A stretch of DNA of 64,000 bases, from contig CM042086.1 in assembly GCA_023512835.1 (NCBI GenBank), forward strand, positions 6,487,799-6,551,798, read 5' to 3'. Positions within the stretch are counted from its first letter, which is position 1; each line of letters starts with the position of its first letter. The DNA comes from Taxillus chinensis (taxonomy: Eukaryota > Streptophyta > Magnoliopsida > Santalales > Loranthaceae). The position numbers and the translations under genes were made by a program. Positions 59,801-64,000 of the stretch are shown here, piece after piece. Under the pieces are notes generated by a model. It was not told where the DNA came from. It made no database searches and saw nothing but the letters and a program-made list of their open reading frames with translations.

Positions 59801-62654
59801 AAATAAGAGTAGTCAAAAGAAAGAAAGAACACCTGCTGATGACCTGTGAGCACAACCAGTTGATGAATGATGCTAGGCAGTGGGCACTGCAACCCAGCAG
59901 TACTGGAATCTAGCAGGCATTTGCAATAACGATGGAATCTGGCTGCCACGCACTGTAACATCAGATGCTGCATGCATAAAAGCTGCTGTTCCTGTGAACT
60001 TGATGTGGCAGATTTGCTGCGGGTGGAGGCTTTGTTCATGAGAATTGAAGACAAAAGGGAATGGATTGATAGGAGATGGAGGAGAGAGGGGGAAGGACAA
60101 TGGTGTTGAGTGGGGATGATCATATGAAAATGATAATTTTGTAGGAATAATAGGTTAAACTTTATAGATAAGTTTGCAAATTTATTAAATAATGTTTGAA
60201 GTAGCGGTGTCAAATATTCTAATTAGCTAAATTAAATAAAGGGGCATTTGGTACGTGTTTTTTTTTGTTTTGGTTTCATAATTTAAATTTATTAGAGTTA
60301 GAGTTTGAATTTTGAATTTTAAAAACAAATTCTGTTTAGTAAGAAAGAAAATGTTTTAAAAATTTGTTTTTTTTTTTAAATCAGATTCTATAAAAATTGT
60401 AAAAAATGACAGGAAAGAGAGAGAAAAAATTAAATTGAAAAACAAAAAACAACTATTTTATTCAAATCATAATTTAAATAAAGTACTACTTTATTCAGAA
60501 AATAGGTATACCAATAAATTTTGTCTTTAATAACACGTAATCGTACGGGCCCTAATTGAGTTTGTTATGCATGGAGGCCTTAATTGGCCAATCAAACATT
60601 GACCTCATACATGAAAAGCTTTTAGAAGTTTTAGGTCAAAAACGTGTACAAAAATAACCATCTTTTTCGTCCCTAATATCAGTATCATATGAAAAATACG
60701 CTGGGGGTTGGGGGCAGAATAAAATAGAAGAAACCCTTAAATATAAGCCAGCATTTTTTTGCTTGTATATGTTTTGTTTTGCAGTTTTGTAAATATCCGT
60801 AGTCACTGATATGTAATCTGCGAATCTTTCGATTATCCTCTAGAATTTTGTATTGTGGGTCGTTTTATAGATTAATAAATCATCCAATCATACCTGGTAC
60901 TTTTTCCTGCAGGATAAAAATGACCTTAAAAATAAAGCAAATATGGTAAAGAGACTGATGGAGCATGGCTACAGAGTCAAGGTATGCATTTAACATGCAT
61001 CAGAGATAATCTGATTGTTATTTTGCATTTATGTTTGTTCCTAATTGTTTGGTGTATATTGCTTGTCTACTTTTCAAGCACGCATGCACACAGATACTTG
61101 TTGCTCATACATGTATTTAAGCACAAATTCACTTGCAATAGCATCCTGGCGAATTAACTCTATTGCCTTATTTCTACAGCTTGCGACACCTTCAAAAATT
61201 CCCTTCATTATATTGTGGCCTACTTTCTCTTTTAAGCAGCTTGAAAATAACAGTTCATATTTTTATGTTCTTTACTGGGCACTATTATATGTTCACGAGA
61301 GTTTGAATATTTTGCTAACATGCATTATGTTTTACTTGGAGAGGAGATTTGTATGTTTTCTCGTATGCTCCTACTAGCCTTTGAAGCCTAGTTACGAAAA
61401 ATTGACTGTTTCACTGTGTTGCTCTAACAGTGTTCAGTTTTGCGAAGCAAGCTTACTAGAGCGGAAGAGAATGAAGAAGAAGAGGTAAAAAAAGCCAAGG
61501 AGGAAAAGAAGGTCAAAGAATTAAAAAAGATGCTAGCTCATTTTATTGAAATGGTATACCCCTTACCCTTTGTTCTCGTGGGCTTGATTACTTGAATCTC
61601 TAATTTTTAGATGCGTGTGCGCTTCTGCATGCTTTTATTTATTCTAAACATTTGCCACACCCTTCACCAGATAAATGATATATCCTATGTGGAAGGTGAA
61701 GCTTCTGTGGAGTCAACTCAAGTATATATTGTAGTCAGGCACAGAATGTTTGGCCCAGCAAAGAAATCTGGGAAAAAGGACCCTGCTTCGTCTCCAAACA
61801 AGAGCACCTCAAGTTCTACTCGGCCCAAATTAAAAATGGCGGATGAGATCTCTGATGAAGTACCTACTGAAAAGAGGAATGCTTGGGCACTTTCTGAGGC
61901 AAATGATGATTTTGATCAGGTATTTGACTTGGGTGATGATGGACATGAGACTCCAAGCTCTCGTGATCAAGAAAAGGGGGATGTGGCCAAAGCCCCTCTC
62001 CCGTCAGACGTGATTGAAAATAGGTACAAAAGAAGTGAGCAGAACAAGCAGCCAACTGTAATTGACAATAGGTACAAAAGAAGTGAGCCGAACAAGCAGC
62101 CAACTGTAACTGACAATAGGTACAATAGAAGTGAGCCGAACAAGCAGCCAACTGTAACTGACAATAGGTACAATAGAAGTGAGCCGAACAAGCAGCCAAC
62201 TGTCACCGACAATAGGTACAATAGAAGTGAGCCGAGCAAGCAGCCAACTGTAACTGACAATAGGTACAAAAGAAGTGAGCCGAACAAGCAGCCAACTGGA
62301 GCTGATTCTGCCATATTTAGAAACCCTAGGGCTCCTACTGGGACTCTCAGTCAAAGTCCTTCTCATCCCGGAAAGCAAGCTCCTAATGAGATTCCAAGAC
62401 AGAGTCTTCAACAGCCACCACATCATCCTAGTCATCACAGTTCTCCGGTGTCGAGTTACGACAGATATAGCGCGAAGAAGCCTGATGCTGCTGCAGAAGC
62501 CAATAGGAGCCGAGGAGGATTTCCAACAGATATCTCGAAGACCCCAAAATCAGATGATGGCCAAAGATCAGGTGCAAACAAAGGTGGAACTGGGAACTGG
62601 GGGGCATTTAGCGGGAATGGCGCCAAGGCCACCTCAAACAGGACTTCCCGGTGA
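53832..62654 (+). CDS. Organellar translation initiation factor IF-3 with C-terminal repeat tail, 8 exons
   Basis: The predicted 573-residue protein keeps small and large organellar ribosomal subunits apart and proofreads start-codon pairing. Exons: 53832-54038, 54149-54245, 54413-54492, 54965-55063, 57996-58058, 60913-60981, 61431-61553, 61671-62654 (1722 nt, phases agree). The N-terminus (residues 1-65, rich in Arg and Ser) resembles a mitochondrial presequence. The IF-3 N-domain covers about 75-160 (RTNDEITAEVVRIIV, SRCEALERARKLNLDLVEVQ, GKPPVCRFMDFHKEIYKKK). The linker and C-domain cover about 165-275 (ELKNVRFTEKIDKNDLKNKA, MVKRLMEHGYRVKCSVL, STQVYIVVRHRMFGP). About 300 residues follow that are absent from bacterial IF-3: acidic, then six 16-residue repeats (about residues 362-457), then a Ser/Pro/Gly-rich end. 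Long C-terminal extensions are known in plant mitochondrial IF-3 proteins. Mitochondrial rather than plastid targeting is inferred from resemblance. Confidence 0.9.
55340..57000 (-). mobile_element. Ty1/copia remnant in IF-3 intron 4
   Basis: Minus-strand reading from about 57000: reverse-transcriptase parts (VWNLYQFNVNNDLLHGKLEL near 56580; VCKLKKALYCLKQSPRAWFK near 56450; LRRQKYFLGIEVTHSKHDIF near 56230), then the pol C-terminus (LSSQMFQNILSKLEI, about 55730-55690). A likely 3' LTR follows (about 55640-55340), ending near a TTCATTTATACACA motif. Stops, frameshifts and missing segments (integrase, gag, most of RNase H) show a truncated, inactive copy. Confidence 0.75.
55736..55873. repeat. 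Direct duplication inside the copia remnant
   Basis: A 35-bp block containing TCAATGAGTATATCATCTAG and then TTGTTGTCCA occurs at about 55739-55773 and again at about 55838-55872, about 98 bp apart, with essentially no mismatch. On the coding strand it duplicates the QQLDDILIES segment of the pol C-terminus. Confidence 0.85.
58441..58820. repeat. MITE-like element in IF-3 intron 5
   Basis: The left edge AGTGTATGTTTGGTACCTCC and the right edge (reverse complement) AGAGTCTATTTGGTACGAGT form an imperfect terminal inverted repeat. The interior is AT-rich. This terminal type is common among plant MITEs. Confidence 0.5.
58821..60912. other. Rest of IF-3 intron 5
   Basis: AT-rich intron sequence. 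A 173-codon minus-strand frame (59692-60213) has no recognisable domain and looks like chance. A GC-richer patch (about 59860-60110) is unexplained. Confidence 0.35.
62016..62303 (+). repeat. 48-bp coding minisatellite (six units) in IF-3
   Basis: Six adjacent 48-bp units start at 62016, 62064, 62112, 62160, 62208 and 62256. Each encodes 16 residues of the form DNRYxRSEPNKQPTVT. Units 2-5 differ at only a few positions (AAA/AAT for Lys/Asn, CCG/CAG, AAC/AGC), and the first and last units are the most diverged. Being in frame, unit gain or loss would not disrupt the protein. Confidence 0.95.
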
Positions 62655-62969
62655 CCAAGCTTGGTCTCAAATATGGATTCTACTAAATTGGTTTAAGATT
62701 TGAGTCGCATGTGGTCGTTCCTTACCCTACCATACATCCTTTTGCTTTGTGGGCATTTGAAATGAAGAAAAAAAAACTTCCTTTCGTCATTCTCATTGCT
62801 TATGCTTGGCCCAAATTTTCATATGATTTTTGGCATTTAATACCGTTTTAGCGCTTACTCTTCGAGTCAGCTTGTTTGGCGTTTTCTTCATAAAATTTTT
62901 CTTTAAAACAATTGAACATTTAGGAAAAGAATTAGATGACGCCATTTGTTTGCTTATTGCATTTTTTTA

Positions 62970-63957
62970 TAGGCTTGTAAATGAGCTGATATATTTGACG
63001 GTTCATTTGATATTCGTTTGACTAAGTTCGATTTGAGCTTGAGTTTAATGTTATTTCAGTTTGGCTTGTTATTATTTAAGTTTGGTTTGATTAATGTAGA
63101 AGCTTAACTCGACTTAGTTTAAGTTCGGTTCAGCTCATTTATAAGTATATGACTTTAAATAAGTGATATAATCGATAAATTGTTCATCAAAGTTCGATTT
63201 GAGTTTGAGTTTGATATTGAGTTTTGTTTATTAAAGTTCAATTAGAGTTTGAGTTATATAATCGACAAATTGTTCAGTTAAGTGTGCTTGGTTCATTTAC
63301 ACTTCTATTTGTGGATAATAAGAAAAAAGTCACATGGCTGCTAACTTGGACCGTAAATGAATCAAACGTCCATGAACAAACTCGTGTTCGGCTCGATAAA
63401 AGATCGTTTATGTTAGTTTGTTAATGAATAGTATTGTTTGTGAATAGTTCGCGAACACTATTGTTATATTCGTGAACATATTTGTGAATGTTTACGAACA
63501 AGTATTCACGAATAGTTCGTGAATATCGTTTGTGTTCGTGAAAATAATTCGTGAACTAGAAATTAATAAATTAATTAATATGTATAAAAGTTACTTTATT
63601 AAATGTAAATATATTTTTATTAAATTTAATTTAATAAACATATACTTTTATATTATTATTAACTAAAAAAAATATTTTGTTTATTTGTTTATGATTATTA
63701 TTATTATTATATTTTTATAAACTATATATAATAATTATTTGAACATATTAAACAAAGATAACACCACCTAACAATTATTTTTTTTGTTTATTTCATGAAT
63801 GTTTGTAAACCGTTCGTGAATAACAGAGTAACGTTCGTGAACAGTTCATGAACATCATAATTTAAGGCTTGTGTTTGGTTTCTATTCGTTAAGGAATAGT
63901 AACAAACATGTTCGAACATCTTACTACTCGGCTCAGCTCGGTTTGTTTGCAGCCCTA
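62970..63957. mobile_element. hAT-like non-autonomous DNA transposon
   Basis: The left end TAGGCTTGTAAATGAGCTGA and the right end in reverse complement, TAGGGCTGCAAACAAACCGA then GCTGAGCC, are diverged terminal inverted repeats. The interior has many TTCGTGAAC/GTTCACGAA and TTCGCGAAC words like the element at 7515-8173. No transposase frame or clear target duplication was found. Confidence 0.65.
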
Positions 63958-64000
63958 CTGCCAACTGATTATGTGATTAAGCTTGTTGCTGAGCCTAAAT

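Noticed and set aside
59692..60213. 173-codon minus-strand open frame in IF-3 intron 5
   Set aside because: Composition is leucine/serine-rich without domain signatures; no promoter or splice context is visible.
62016..62303. CRISPR-like regular array
   Set aside because: Units are directly adjacent with no unique spacers, encode protein in frame, and lie in a plant exon.
61864..62438. Three antisense open frames with repeated leucine- or serine-rich motifs opposite IF-3 exon 8
   Set aside because: They are reverse-strand shadows of the 48-bp coding repeat and have no independent support.
1..64000. tRNA, rRNA or a prokaryotic-type gene cluster
   Set aside because: I saw no convincing tRNA T-arm/D-arm pair, rRNA segment or operon-like gene run; a covariance-model scan would be the decisive check.

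Overview
This window is nuclear DNA from a flowering plant. The evidence is split genes with GT-AG introns, organelle transit peptides, plant-type retrotransposon remnants and many short inverted-repeat transposons in AT-rich spacers. The sequence alone does not let me name the species or decide between monocot and dicot. Splice sites were placed by eye using codon phase and family conservation. In the five multi-exon models the exon lengths sum to a multiple of three.

Layout: 1-3255 is AT-rich spacer dominated by a long inverted-repeat element (about 340-2080). 3256-6687 (minus) is a 13-exon MATE transporter of the AtMATE/DTX42 citrate-efflux type. 6900-13200 is spacer with hAT-like non-autonomous elements. 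13306-13596 (plus) is a single-exon, secreted eight-cysteine lipid-transfer-like protein. 15177-19992 (minus) is a 10-exon organellar tRNA 2-thiouridylase (MnmA/MTU1 type). 20056-25820 is spacer with MITEs and a GC-rich degenerate repeat. 25926-47087 (plus) is a 12-exon double-GTPase EngA/Der gene stretched to 21 kb by retrotransposon debris (Ty3/gypsy, LINE, Ty1/copia) and MITEs in introns 1, 2 and 10. 50428-51820 (plus) is a 5-exon CBSX3-like mitochondrial CBS-pair protein with a probable 5' UTR intron. 53832-62654 (plus) is an 8-exon organellar translation initiation factor IF-3 with a copia remnant in intron 4 and a 48-bp coding minisatellite in its last exon. The right edge is another hAT-like element.

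Three of the six genes (MnmA, Der, IF-3) serve organellar translation or ribosome assembly, and CBSX3 is a mitochondrial redox regulator. Plants do not use operons, so I treat this proximity as probably coincidental. I found no CRISPR array, rRNA, tRNA, prokaryote-like cluster or evident new defence system. The most notable items are the IF-3 repeat tail, the long-arm inverted-repeat element, the gag/RNase H deletion derivative in Der intron 1, complementary homopolymer tracts in two introns of the MATE gene, and a shortened cysteine spacing in the lipid-transfer protein.
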